From: Stomorhina lunata
Lineage: Eukaryota > Arthropoda > Insecta > Diptera > Rhiniidae
NCBI GenBank assembly: GCA_933228675.1
Contig: OW121741.1
Coordinates: forward strand, 131,267,290 to 131,331,289
Direction: 5' to 3'
DNA: 64,000 nucleotides
Shown here: positions 24,367 through 37,060 of the stretch, in pieces
Layout of the letters: every line of letters begins with the position of its first letter
Numbering within the stretch: position 1 is the stretch's first letter
Position numbers and translations under genes: made by a program
The notes under the pieces: model-generated
Database searches by the model: none
Told to the model about the DNA's origin: nothing
What the model saw: the letters and a program-made list of their open reading frames with translations, nothing else

Positions 24367-24369
<3 letters not shown>
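23216..24369. other. Non-coding DNA with ATC/GAT microsatellites
   Basis: No gene seen. GAT/ATC runs lie near 23823-23840 and 24205-24234. AT-rich elsewhere. Confidence 0.5.

Positions 24370-24415
<46 letters not shown>
24370..24415. repeat. (TA)n microsatellite
   Basis: Uninterrupted TA dinucleotides for about 45 bases, about 100 bp before the next satellite array. Confidence 0.95.
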
Positions 24416-24418
<3 letters not shown>

Positions 24419-24519
24419 TTTATTAAAAATCGTTTCAAAAGATATTTATTTAGAATTGAAGGATCTTTGTGTAGAGAATGCAAAATTTTTCTGTACAAAA
24501 TATTCAAATATTAAAAAAA

Positions 24520-26460
24520 TGAATCAAGGATACTAATCGTGGATTACTCATATTAAAAAAAATTAACAGTGGATTAATCAATATTATAAACTTTAATCAC
24601 GGATTACTCAACACCAAAAAAAAATATCGTGGATTACTCAATATTAAAAACTTTAATCATGGATTACTCAATACTAAAAAAAATTATCGTGGATTACTCA
24701 ATATTATAAACGTTAATCGTGGATTACTTAATACTAAAAAATGATCGAGGATTACTCAATATTAAAAACATTAATTATGGGTTACTCAATATCAAAAACA
24801 TTAATCGTGGATTACTCAATATTACAAACTTTAATCGAGAATTACTTAATACTAAAAAACATATCATGGATTACTCAATATTAAAAACGTTAATCTTGGA
24901 TTACTTAATAATAAAAATTTTAATTATGGATTACTCAATATTAAAAACTTAAATCGTGGATTACTCAATACTAAAAAAAATATCGTGAATTACTTATAAT
25001 AGTGGATAACTCAATATTAAAAACGCTTATCTTGGATTACTCAATATTAAAAACTTTAATCATGGATTACTCAATACTAAAAAAATAATCGTGGATTACT
25101 CAATATTATAAACGTTAATCGTGGATTACTTAATACTAAATCGAGGATTACTTAATACAAAAAAAATATCGTGGATTACTCAATATTAAAAACGTAAATA
25201 TTGAGTTACTCAATATTCAAAACTTAAATTAAGGATTACTCAATATTGCAAACTTTAATCAGGGATTACTTAATACTAAAAAAGTAATAGTGGATAACTC
25301 AATATTAAAAACGCTTATCTTGGATTACTCAATATTAAAAACTTTAATCATGGATTACTCAATACTAAAAAAAAATTATCGTGGATTACTCAATATTATA
25401 AACGTTAATCGTGGATTACTTAATACTAAATCGAGGATTACTTAATACTAAATCGAGGATTACTTAATACAAAAAAAATATCGTGGATTACTCAATATTA
25501 AAAACGTAAATATTGGGTTACTCAATATTCAAAACTTAAATTAAGGATTACTCAATATTGCAAACTTTAATCAGGGATTACTTAATACTAAAAAAATAAT
25601 AGTGGATAACTCAATATTAAAAACGCTTATCTTGGATTACTCAATATTAAAAACTTTAATCATGGATTACTCAATACTAAAAAAACGTATCGTGGATTAC
25701 TCAATATTATAAACGTTATTCGTAGATTACTTAATACTAAAAAATGATCGAGGATTACTCAATATTAAAAACATTAATTATGGGTTGCTCAATATCAACA
25801 TTAATCGTGGATTACTCAATATTACAAACTTTAATCGAGAATTACTTAATACTTAAAAACATATCATGGATTACTCAATATTAAAAACGTTAATCTTGGA
25901 TTACTTAATATTAAAAATTTTAATTATGGATTACTCAATATTAAAAACTTAAATCGTGGATTACTTAATACTAAAAAAAAAGATCGTGGATTACTCAATA
26001 TTAAAAACTTTAATCGTGGATTACTCAATACTTAAAAAATATCGTGGATTACTCAACATTATAAACATTAATTGTGGATTACTTAATACTAACAAGATAG
26101 TCGTGGATTACTCAATATTACAAACTTTAATAGTGGATTTCTCAATATTAAAAACTTTAATAGTGGATTACTCAATATTACAAACTTTAATCGTGGATCA
26201 CTTAGTATTAAAAACTTTAAAAGTTGATTAATTAATATTAAAAACGTTGATCTTGGATTACTCAATATTAAAACTTTAATCGTGGATTACTCAATATTAA
26301 GAACTTTAATCGTTTTTTACTTAATATTAAAAAAATAATCGCGGATTACTCAATATTTAAAATGTCAATCTTGGATTACTCAATATTAAAAACTTCAATC
26401 ATGGATTACTCAATTTTAAAAGTTTAATCGTGGATTACTCATTACCAAAAGTAATTATCA
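24520..26460 (+). repeat. GGATTACTC satellite, third block
   Basis: ~30-bp monomers with GGATTACTCAATATTAAAAA and diverged cores (TCGTGG, TCATGG, TCTTGG, TCGAGG). Two longer blocks recur: the run from AATAGTGGATAACTCAAT to ATATTGAGTTACTC-type units is found near 25005-25260 and again near 25290-25560, and part of it a third time near 25600. The arrangement is higher-order duplication of multi-monomer segments. Confidence 0.9.
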
Positions 26461-26690
26461 TAGATTACCCTTTGAGAAGAAACATTTTTTTCATTGAGCC
26501 GACTTCTTTATTGAGAATCTCTATATATGCATTAATTATAGAAATCCTCTTTGTCATTCTTGAAATTCGCTTAGAGAATATAATGATCTTAAATTGTAGA
26601 CCCGCCATATAAAGATCTACAATTGTGGGTTATTAATTTTAAAAAACTTCTTTATAACGATCGTGATCGACCATTGCAGATCAGTCTATA
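26461..26690 (+). repeat. Right-flank module of the GGATTACTC satellites, copy 3
   Basis: CCTTTGAGAAGAAACATTTT at its start and ATAACGATCGTGATCGACCA then AGATCAGTCTATAT at its end align with copy 2. The middle is diverged. Confidence 0.55.
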
Positions 26691-28380
26691 TGAGATTAAA
26701 TTTTAAAATTTTTAGTAAAATTTTAAATTTTAAATAAAAGTTTAAAATTTTAAGTAAAATTTAAAATTTTTGATAACATATGAAATTTTTGGTAAAATTT
26801 AAAATTTTTATAAAATTTTTAAAATTTAAATTTTTAGTAAAATTTTAAGTTTCTAGTAAAATTTTAAGTTTTTAGTAAAATTTCAAATTTTTAGTAAAAT
26901 TTAAAATTTTTATTGATATTTAAAATATTTTTTAAAATTAAAAAATTTTATTAAAATTTTGAAGTTTCAGTAAAATTTTAAATTTTTATTAAAATTTTAA
27001 ATTTTTATTAAAATTTTAAATTTTTATTAAAATTTTAAATTTTTATTAAAATTTTAAATTTTTATTAAAATTGTGAATTTTTATTAAAATTTTAAATTTT
27101 TAGTAAAATTTTGAATTTTAAGAAAAATTTTAAATTTTTATTAAAATTTTGAATTTTCAGTAAAATTTTAAATTTTTATTAAAATTTTGAATTTTCAGTA
27201 AAATTTTAAATTTTTATTGAAATTTAAAATTTTTATTAAAATTTTAAATTTTTAGAAAAATATAAAATTTTTATTAAAATTTTAAATTTTTATTAAAATT
27301 TTAAATTTTTATTAAAATTTTAAATTTTTATTACAATTTTAAATTTTTATTAAAATTTTAAATTTTTATTAAAATTTTAAATTTTTCTAAACATTTAAAA
27401 TTTTAATAAAAATTTTATCTTTACTAAAAATTTTAAATTATTAAAATTTTAAATTTTTATTAAAATTTTAAATTTTTATTAAAATTTTAATTTTTATTAA
27501 AATTTTAAATTTTTATTAAAATTTTAAATTTTTATTAAAATTTTAAATTTTTATTAAAATTTTAAATTATTATTAAAATTTTAAATTTTTATTAAAATTT
27601 TAAATTTTTATTAAAATTTTAATTTTTTATTAAAATTTTAATTTTTTATTAAAATTTAAAATTTTTAGTAAAATATTAATTTTTTATTAATATTTTAAGT
27701 TTTTAGTAAAATTTTAAATTTTTATAATAATTTTAAATTTTTACTAAAATTTTAAATTTTTAGTTAAATTTTATATTTTTAGTAAAATTTTAAATTTTTA
27801 GTTAAATTTTTATTTAGTAAAATTTTAAATTTTTAGTTAAATTTTTATTTAGTAAAATTTTAAATTTTTAGTAAAATATTAAATTTTTTTAATTTTAGTA
27901 AGAATTTAAAATTTTATTAAAATTTAAGATTTTACTTTAAATTTAAAATTTTACTAAAAATTCTAAATTTTAATAAAAGTTTTATATTTTACTAAAAATT
28001 TTAAATTTTTATAAAAATTTTGAATTTTTAATAAAATTTTAAATTTTTAATAAAATTTTAAATTTTTTTTAAATTTTTAGTAATATATAAAATTTTTATT
28101 AAAATTTAAAATTTTTAGTAAAATATAAAATTTTTATTAAAATTTAGAATTTTTAGTAAAATTTTAAATTTTAAGTAAAATCTTAAATTTTAATAAAATT
28201 TAAATTTTTACTAAAATTTTAAATTTTTAGTTAAATTTTAAATTTTTAGTAAAATTTAATTTTTTGGTAAAATTTTAAATTTTGGTTCAAATTTTGATTT
28301 TAATTAAAATTTTAGTAAAATTTAAAATTTTTAATAAAATCTCTAATTTTTAATAAAATCTTTAATTTTGCAATAAATAC
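26691..28380. repeat. 19-bp A/T-only tandem array
   Basis: Monomer AAATTTTTATTAAAATTTT, most regular at 26980-27060, 27250-27370 and 27440-27600. Variants carry TAGTAAAA in place of TATTAAAA. It contains almost no G or C. No coding potential. Confidence 0.9.
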
Positions 28381-29639
28381 ATTTTTTAGTGAAAATTTTT
28401 TTCATTCAAAAATTGTTTCTTTAGAATTTTCCATATTTTAATAATTTTTCTTTTATTTATTGACAATTTAAAATAAATTACTTATTCTTGATGTTGTTGT
28501 TTTTGTTTTTGTAGCTGCTGCCATGGCTTTTGCATAACTTGGAAAAATGTACCCCGAAGGTTATTTGGTAATTTTGGGTAAAGTTTTGCTTAAAGTTTTT
28601 CTTTTTACTTGATCGTTTCTTTCTTCTTTTTAAAGAATATTTGAACATTTTTTTGGTGGATGCTGTCCCTGATGTTGTTTTTGTTATTATTGTTGCATAT
28701 TTATTTGATATTTATAATGAATATTTCGTTTTTGTTGTTGTTGGAAGTTGAGGAATGTAACCAAACCATTCGATCGAACAACCAACCACTTCTCTTCCCC
28801 AATTCCACCACTCCCCTCTACTTCTGATCATTCCATTCTATTCCTCGCGTATAATGACAGCAAACAATAAATAAATTTTGTAAGTTCTTAGGAATTTCTT
28901 TCAATGGTTAAGGCCTGGGTTCTATTCCTCCATACGATCGTTCATTTGATCGTTGGTTGGTCTTTCCAGTTGCTTTTTTACAAATTCCCCAATTCAAAGT
29001 CTTCGTAGTCGTCGTTGCTGCTGCTTTTCTTCTTTTTTATTTTGTTCATTTGTTAGTAATTTAATAAGAATTTTTATGATTACCGGGAATAACTTCCTAG
29101 TTTTGTAGTTTTCTTTTAGTTTTGTAATGATTGTGTAAATATTTTCGAGATTAAAAATCATGAGAATATTTAAAATTGGTTTATTATTATTTTGAAGAAC
29201 CAACAAAAAGTCGAAGTCGAGAAGATCTTAGAGATGAAGCTGCTGCATTAGCAATATTTTGTGGCATCTGGCTAAATTCTTCTGGTGAATTCCTTTTATC
29301 CGGATGAGTGGGAAAAGTGTCATCATCCATAATGTTGGCAAATCATTTTTGTAAAATATTGATGATTCGTTTGAGATTAAAACTTAAGTATTTCTGGGTA
29401 TTTTATGATATTTAGTCATGTTAAATATTTTTAATTATAATCTCTTTAAAGAAATCTGCAGAGATATTTACATAAAATGTGAAATGTTTCTGATGATGCT
29501 TAAAGCCATCATCATCATCATCATCAGTGTCTTAGCAATTTAAGAAAAAAGTTTTCTAGGAATGTTTAAATTCTTCCTATACCTTATAGAGGGTTTTTTT
29601 GTTTGCCTGTGCGATATATTTAGATCTTAAAATTTCATA
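28381..29639. other. Non-coding DNA
   Basis: AT-rich with TTG/GTT-rich stretches near 28490-28520 and 28670-28745 and an (ATC)n run at about 29508-29528. No gene recognised. Confidence 0.5.
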
Positions 29640-32600
29640 TAAAAAATATAGATTTTTGTAAATTTTTCTAAGGACAAAAATTTCATATAGAAAAAACGTT
29701 ATTATGGATGTTTTTCTATAGAAACAATTACATTATGAAAATGTTTCTTTCTTGCATATAAAAATTTTTCTGTAAAAAAATTATAACTAATTTTTTCTAT
29801 AGAAAAATTTTCATAATGAAATTTTTTCTATAGAAAAATTTTCATAATGAAATTTTTTCTATAGAAAAATTTTCATAATGAAATTTTTTCTATAGAAAAA
29901 TTTGCATAATGAAATTTTTTCTATAGAAAAATTTTCATAATGAAATTTTTTCTATAGAAAAATTTTCATAATGAAATTTTTTCTATAGAAAAATATGAAA
30001 TTATATATATGAAATTTTTTCTATAGAAAAATTTTCATAATGAAATTTTTTCTATAGAAAATTTCATATGAAATTTTTTCTATAGAAAATTTCATATGAA
30101 ATTTTTTCTATGGAAAATTTCATATGAAATTTTTTCTATAGAAAATTTCATATGAAATTTTTTCTATAGAAAATTTCATATGAAATTTTTTCTATAGAAA
30201 ATTTCATATGAAATTTTTTCTATAGAAAATTTCATATGAAATTTTTTCTATAGAAAATTTCATATGAAATTTTTTCTATAGAAAATTTCATATGAAATTT
30301 TTTCTATAGAAAATTTCATATGAAATTTTTTCTATAGAAAATTTCATATGAAATTTTTTCTATAGAAAATTTCATATGAAATTTTTTCTATAGAAAATTT
30401 CATATGAAATTTTTTCTATAGAAAATTTCATATGAAATTTTTTCTATAGAAAATTTCATATGAAATTTTTTCTATAGAAAATTTCATATGAAATTTTTTC
30501 TATAGAAAATTTCATATGAAATTTTTTCTATAGAAAATTTCATATGAAATTTTTTCTATAGAAAATTTCATATGAAATTTTTTCTATAGAAAATTTCATA
30601 TGAAATTTTTTCTATAGAAAATTTCATATGAAATTTTTTCTATAGAAAATTTCATATGAAATTTTTTCTATAGAAAAATTCATATGAAATTTTTTCTATA
30701 GAAAATTTCATATGAAATTTTATCTATAGAAAATTTCATATGAAATTTTTTCTATAGAAAATTTCATATGAAATTTTTTCTATAGAAAATTTCATATGAA
30801 ATTTTTTCTATAGAAAATTTCATATAAAATTTTTTCTATAGAAAATTTCATATGAAATTTTTTCTATAGAAAATTTCATATGAAATTTTTTCTATAGAAA
30901 ATTTCATATGAAATTTTTTCTATAGAAAATTTCATATGAAATTTTTTCTATAGAAAATTTCATATGAAATTTTTTCTATAGAAAATTTCATATGAAATTT
31001 TTTCTATAGAAAATTTCATATGAAATTTTTTCTATAGAAAATTTCATATGAAATTTTTTCTATAGAAAATTTCATATGAAATTTTTTCTATAGAAAATTT
31101 CATATGAAATTTTCTATAGAAAATTTCATATGAAATTTTTTCTATAGAAAATTTCATTTGAAATTTTTTCTATAGAAAATTTCATACGAAATGTTTTTCT
31201 ATAGAAAATTTCATATGAAATTTTTTCTATAGAAAATTTCATATGAAATTTTTTCTATAGAAAATTTCATATGAAATTTTTTCTATAGAAAATTTCATAT
31301 GAAATTTTTTCTATAGAAAATTTCATATGAAATTTTTTCTATAGAAAATTTCATATGAAATTTTTTCTATAGAAAATTTCATATGAAATTTTTTCTATAC
31401 AAAATTTCATATGAAATTTTTTCGATAGAAAAGTTCATATGAAATTTTTTCTATAGAAATTTCATATGAAATTTTTTCTACAGAAATTTCATATGAAATT
31501 TTTTCTATAGAAAATTTCATATGAAATTTTTTCTATAGAAAATTTCATATGAAATTTTTTCTATAGAAAATTTCATATGAAATTTTTTCTATAGAAAATT
31601 TCATATGAAATTTTTTCTATAGAAAATTTCATATGAAATTTTTTCTATAGAAAATTTCATATGAAATTTTTTCTATAGAAAATTTCATATGAAATTTTTT
31701 CTATAGAAAATTTCATATGAAATTTTTTCTATAGAAAATTTCATTTGAAATTTTTTCTATAGAAAATTTCATACGAAATGTTTTTCTATAGAAAATTTCA
31801 TATGAAATTTTTTCTATAGAAAATTTCATATGAAATTTTTTCTATAGAAAATTTCATATGAAATTTTTTCTATAGAAAATTTCATATGAAATTTTTTCTA
31901 TAGAAAATTTCATATGAAATTTTTTCTATAGAAAATTTCATATGAAATTTTTTCTATAGAAAATTTCATATGAAATTTTTTCTATAGAAAATTTCATATG
32001 AAATTTTTTCTATACAAAATTTCATATGAAATTTTTTCGATAGAAAAGTTCATATGAAATTTTTTCTATAGAAATTTCATATGAAATTTTTTCTACAGAA
32101 ATTTCATATGAAATTTTTTCTGTAGAAAATTTCATATGAAATTTTTTCTATAGAAAATTTCATATGAAATTTTTTCTATAGAAAATTTCATATGAAATTT
32201 TCTATAGAAAAAATTTCAAATGAAATTTTTTCTATATAAAATTTCAAATGAAATTTTTTCTATAGAAAATTTCGTATGAAATTTTTTCTATAGAAAATTT
32301 CATATGAAATTTTTTCTATAGAAAATTTCATTTGAAATTTTTTCTATAGAAAATTTCATACGAAATGTTTTTCTATAGAAAATTTCATATGAAATTTTTT
32401 CTATAGAAAATTTCATATGAAATTTTTTCTATAGAAAATTTCATATGAAATTTTTTCTATAGAAAATTTCATATGAAATTTTTTCTATAGAAAATTTCAT
32501 ATGAAATTTTTTCTATAGAAAATTTCATATGAAATTTTTTCTATAGAAAATTTCATATGAAATTTTTTCTATAGAAAATTTCATATGAAATTTTTTCTAT

Positions 32601-33150
32601 AGAAAATTTCATATGAAATTTTTTCTATAGAAAATTTCATATGAAATTTTTTCTATAGAAAATTTCATATGAAATTTTTTCTATAGAAAATTTCATATGA
32701 AATTTTTTCTATAGAAAATTTCATATGAAATTTTTTCTATAGAAAATTTCATATGAAATTTTTTCTATAGAAAATTTCATATGAAATTTTTTCTATAGAA
32801 AATTTCATATGAAATTTTTTCTATAGAAAATTTCATATGAAATTTTTTCTATAGAAAATTTCATATGAAATTTTTTCTATAGAAAATTTCATATGAAATT
32901 TTTTCTATAGAAAATTTCATATGAAATTTTTTCTATAGAAAATTTCATATGAAATTTTTTCTATAGAAAATTTCATATGAAATTTTTTCTATAGAAAATT
33001 TCATATGAAATTTTTTCTATAGAAAATTTCATATGAAATTTTTTCTATAGAAAATTTAAAATGAAATTTTTTCTATATAAAATTTCAGATGAAATTTTTT
33101 CTATAGAAAATTTCAGATGAAATTTTTTCTATAGAAAATTTCAGATGCAA
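29640..33150. repeat. 28-bp satellite of alternating palindromes (CTATAG / CATATG)
   Basis: 29790-30055 has 31-bp units with a CATAATG linker. From about 30056 the 28-bp monomer GAAATTTTTTCTATAGAAAA plus TTTCATAT takes over and continues to 33150. Each monomer has two palindromic centres, CTATAG and CATATG, so both strands are nearly the same. A marker CATACGAAATGTTTTTC occurs at 31183, 31770 and 32358 (spacings 587 and 588), showing a 21-monomer higher-order unit. A second marker group (CTATACAAAATTTC, TTCGATAGAAAAGTTC, CTACAGAAATTTC) occurs twice. Confidence 0.95.
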
Positions 33151-34455
33151 ATTCAACTTGTTTTCATGTTATTTTTCAATTATTTAAATGCACAACTCAA
33201 ACAAATAAATAAATTAAAATTATTGATGCAATAATATTGACATTGTTGCTGTCATCGTGTGGCATGTTAATTGCGGCAATAATCACCCGTTTATTTTGTT
33301 GGTTTTTCTTCATTTCATTTCTCACTCCAACCAATTTCTGCAATTTTGTATTTTCCATTTTTGCATTAATTTCAGTTTTTTGCTCTTGAGTCTTATGCGA
33401 TTTTATGCCAATAAGTTAAAAGGTTTACCCACGCTCATAAACAAGACGGAACGCTCAACGATCTTGAAATTTAATATTTCAACAAGAAAAAAACGACTTA
33501 GAAAAACTGCAAAAAAAAAAATATTAAAAATGATAAAAAGCTATTTCTGAGACAAATCTGCTGCAACAATGTAATTCTCGTGCATTCCAATTTAAACCGA
33601 AAAAAAATGTTGAAAAAAAGAAAAAAATGCAAAAATAGTTACAATATAAATTGTGACTACAAGCACAAGAAAAGTGACTCTACTAGATCATACACACTCT
33701 ACTTCAAAAAATGAGTACTCTAAGGTCTAGAAAAATTTTTTGAAAACAAAATTTTGTAGAGAAAAATTTTTGATATAAAATTTTTTTATTAAGAAAAAAA
33801 TTTTTCGATCTGAAATTTTTTTATGAAAAATTTTCAATGCGAAACTTTTCTATTAAAAATTAAATTTTTTCAATAGAAAGTTATTGATATGAAATTTCAC
33901 TTGTAAGAAATTTTTCTACAGACAAATTTCTTCTATATAAAATTTTCGTATATAAATTTTTTCTCTAGAATAATTTTTGTTATTAAAGTTTTGTAGGGTA
34001 TTACATTAAACAAGACAAAAAATGACAGCCATGCTTAAAAAAAACTCAAAAAGTCCAAAAGAGAATATATGGTAAAGTTGAAATACCGCCGCACCCAAGT
34101 GAATACCATACGAGGAGTTAAAATAACAAGCGAATAAAAAGAACAAGCAATGAAGCGCGATCGCGCGCGCTTGCGCACCTCATATTACACTCAACTGCAC
34201 AAATATACCTACACTCATTTATTCACATACAAAGTTACATAGTTTAGGTTAAAGAAATACCATTTAACAGGATTACAATTGTAACTACTTATAATACAAT
34301 TAATAGAAAAAGCTGTAAAAACGTTTTTCCAATAGTTTAAACAATTACGTTCATTTATGTTTGAACAAGCAAATACTTCTAAGGCAGACAAAAAAATATT
34401 ATTTCTTTAAATTCGTATTTATTCTTATCGCTAAATGGCTTTGACGCTAGACGTC
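33151..34455. other. Non-coding DNA between satellites
   Basis: A 97-codon open frame at 33257-33550 has no recognisable domain. 33720-33990 holds degraded TTTTTCTA/GAAAAATTT monomers. A GC-only island GCGCGATCGCGCGCGC lies near 34157-34172. Confidence 0.5.
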
Positions 34456-34477
34456 CAACGCTGCAATTGCAGCGTTG
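34456..34477. repeat. Perfect 22-bp palindrome
   Basis: Half-site CAACGCTGCAA followed by its exact inverted complement, about 15 bp before the 31-bp array starts. It is GC-richer than anything around it. Confidence 0.85.
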
Positions 34478-34489
34478 AAAAATTTGTCT

Positions 34490-37060
34490 GCATGAAAAAT
34501 TTCATAATGAAAAAATATCCAAACAATTTTAATAAAAATGTTTCTATAGAAACAATTTTACAATGAAAATTTTTCTATAGAAAAAATTTCATAATGAAAA
34601 CTTTTCTATAGAAAAATTTTCATAATGAAAACTTTTCTATAGAAAAAATTTCATAATGAAAACTTTTCTATAGAAAAAATTTCATAATGAAATTATTTCT
34701 ATAGAAAAAATTTCATAATGATACTATTTTTATAGAAAAAATTCATAATGAAAATTTTTCTATAGAAAAAACTTCAAAATGAAAATTTTTCTATAGAAAA
34801 AATTTCATAATGAAAATTTTTCTATAGAAAAAATTTCATAATGAAAATTTTTCTATAGAAAAAATTTCATAATGAAAATTTTTCTATAGAAAAAATTTTA
34901 TAATGAAAATTTTTCTATAGAAAAAATTTCACAATGAAAATTTTTCTATAGAAAAAATTTCACAATGAAAATTTTTCTATAGAAAAAATTTCATAATGAA
35001 AATTTTTCTATAGAAAAAATTTCATAATGAAAATTTTTCTATAGAAAAAATTTCATAATGAAAATTTTTCTATAGAAAAAATTTCATAATGAAAATTTTT
35101 CTATAGAAAAAATTTCATAATGAAAATTTTTCTATAGAAAAAATTTCATAATGAAAATTTTTCTATAGAAAAAATTTCATAATGAAAATTTTTCTATAGA
35201 AAAAATTTCATAATGAAAATTTTTCTATAGAAAAAATTTCATAATGAAATTTTTTCTATAGAAAAATTTTCATTATGAAATTTTTTCTATAGAAAAATTT
35301 TCATTATGAAATTTTTTCTATAGAAAAAATTTCATAATGAAAATTTTTCTATAGAAAAAATTTCATAATGAAAATTTTTCTATAGAAAAAATTTCATAAT
35401 GAAAATTTTTCTATAGAAAAAATTTCATAATGAAAATTTTTCTATAGAAAAAATTTCATAATGAAAACTTTTCTATAGAAAAAAATTCATAATGAAAACT
35501 TTTCTATAGAAAAAATTTCATAATGAAAACTTTTCTATAGAAAAAATTTCATAATGAAATTATTTCTATAGAAAAAATTTCATAATGATACTATTTTTAT
35601 AGAAAAAATTCATAATGAAAATTTTTCTATAGAAAAAATTTCATAATGAAAATTTTTCTATAGAAAAAATTTCATAATGAAAACTTTTCTATAGAAAAAA
35701 TTTCATAATGAAAACTTTTCTATAGAAAAAATTTCATAATGAAAACTTTTCTATAGAAAAAATTTCATAATGAAATTATTTCTATAGAAAAAATTTCATA
35801 ATGATACTATTTTTATAGAAAAAATTCAAAATGAAAATTTTTCTATAGAAAAAACTTCATAATGAAAATTTTTCTATAGAAAAAATTTCTTAATGAAAAT
35901 TTTTCTATAGAAAAAATTTCTTAATGAAAATTTTTCTATAGAAAAAATTTCTTAATGAAAATTTTTCTATAGAAAAAATTTCTTAATGAAAATTTTTCTA
36001 TAGAAAAAATTTCTTAATGAAAATTTTTCTATAGAAAAAATTTCTTAATGAAAATTTTTCTATAGAAAAAATTTCTTAATGAAAATTTTTCTATAGAAAA
36101 AATTTCTTAATGAAAATTTTTCTATAGAAAAAATTTCATAATGAAAATTTTTCTATAGAAAAAATTTCATAATGAAAATTTTTCTATAGAAAAAATTTCA
36201 TAATGAAAATTTTTCTATAGAAAAAATTTCATAATGAAAATTTTTCTATAGAAAAAATTTCATAATGAAAATTTTTCTATTGAAAAATTTCATAATGAAA
36301 ATTTTTCTATAGAAAAAATTTCATAATGAAAATTTTTCTATAGAAAAAATTTCATAATGAAAATGTTTCTATAGAAAAAATTTCATAATGAAAATGTTTC
36401 TATAGAAAAAATTTCATAATGAAAATGTTTCTATAGAAAAAATTTCATAATGAAAATTTTTCTATAGAAAAAATTTCATTATGAAAATTTTTCTATAGAA
36501 AAAATTTCATTATGAAAATTTTTCTATAGAAAAAATTTCATTATGAAAATTTTTCTATAGAAAAAATTTCATTATGAAAATTTTTCTATAGAAAAAATTT
36601 CATTATGAAAATTTTTCTATAGAAAAAATTTTATAATGAAAATTTTTCTATACAAAAAATTTTTCTATAGAAAAAATTTCATAATGAAAATTTTTCTATA
36701 GAAAAAATTTCATAATGAAAATTTTTCTATAGAAAAAATTTCGTAATGAAAATTTTTCTATAGAAAAAATTTCATAATGAAAATTTTTCTATAGAAAAAA
36801 TTTCATAATGAAAATTTTTCTATAGAAAAAATTTCATAATGAAAATTTTTCTATAGAAAAAATTTCATAATGAAAATTTTTCTATAGAGAAACTTTCATA
36901 ACGAAAATTTTTCTATAGAAAAAAATCATAATGAAAATTTTTCTAGAGAAAAAATTTCATAATGAAAATTTTTCTATAGAAAAAATTTCATAATGAAAAT
37001 TTTTCTATTTAATAATGGAAATTTTTCTATAGAAAAAATTTCATAATGAAAATTTTTCTA
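34490..37060 (+). repeat. 31-bp satellite, TTCTATAGAA core with CATAATG linker
   Basis: Monomer ATAATGAAAATTTTTCTATA plus GAAAAAATTTC. Linker variants come in blocks: CTTAATG at about 35885-36115 and CATTATG at about 36475-36610. A recognisable three-unit block (ATGAAATTATTTCT then ATGATACTATTTTTATAG) occurs near 34690, 35555 and 35770. Confidence 0.95.

Noticed and set aside
33257..33550. 97-codon open frame between arrays
   Set aside because: Phe/Leu-rich then Lys-rich, as expected from T-rich and A-rich DNA. No recognisable domain.
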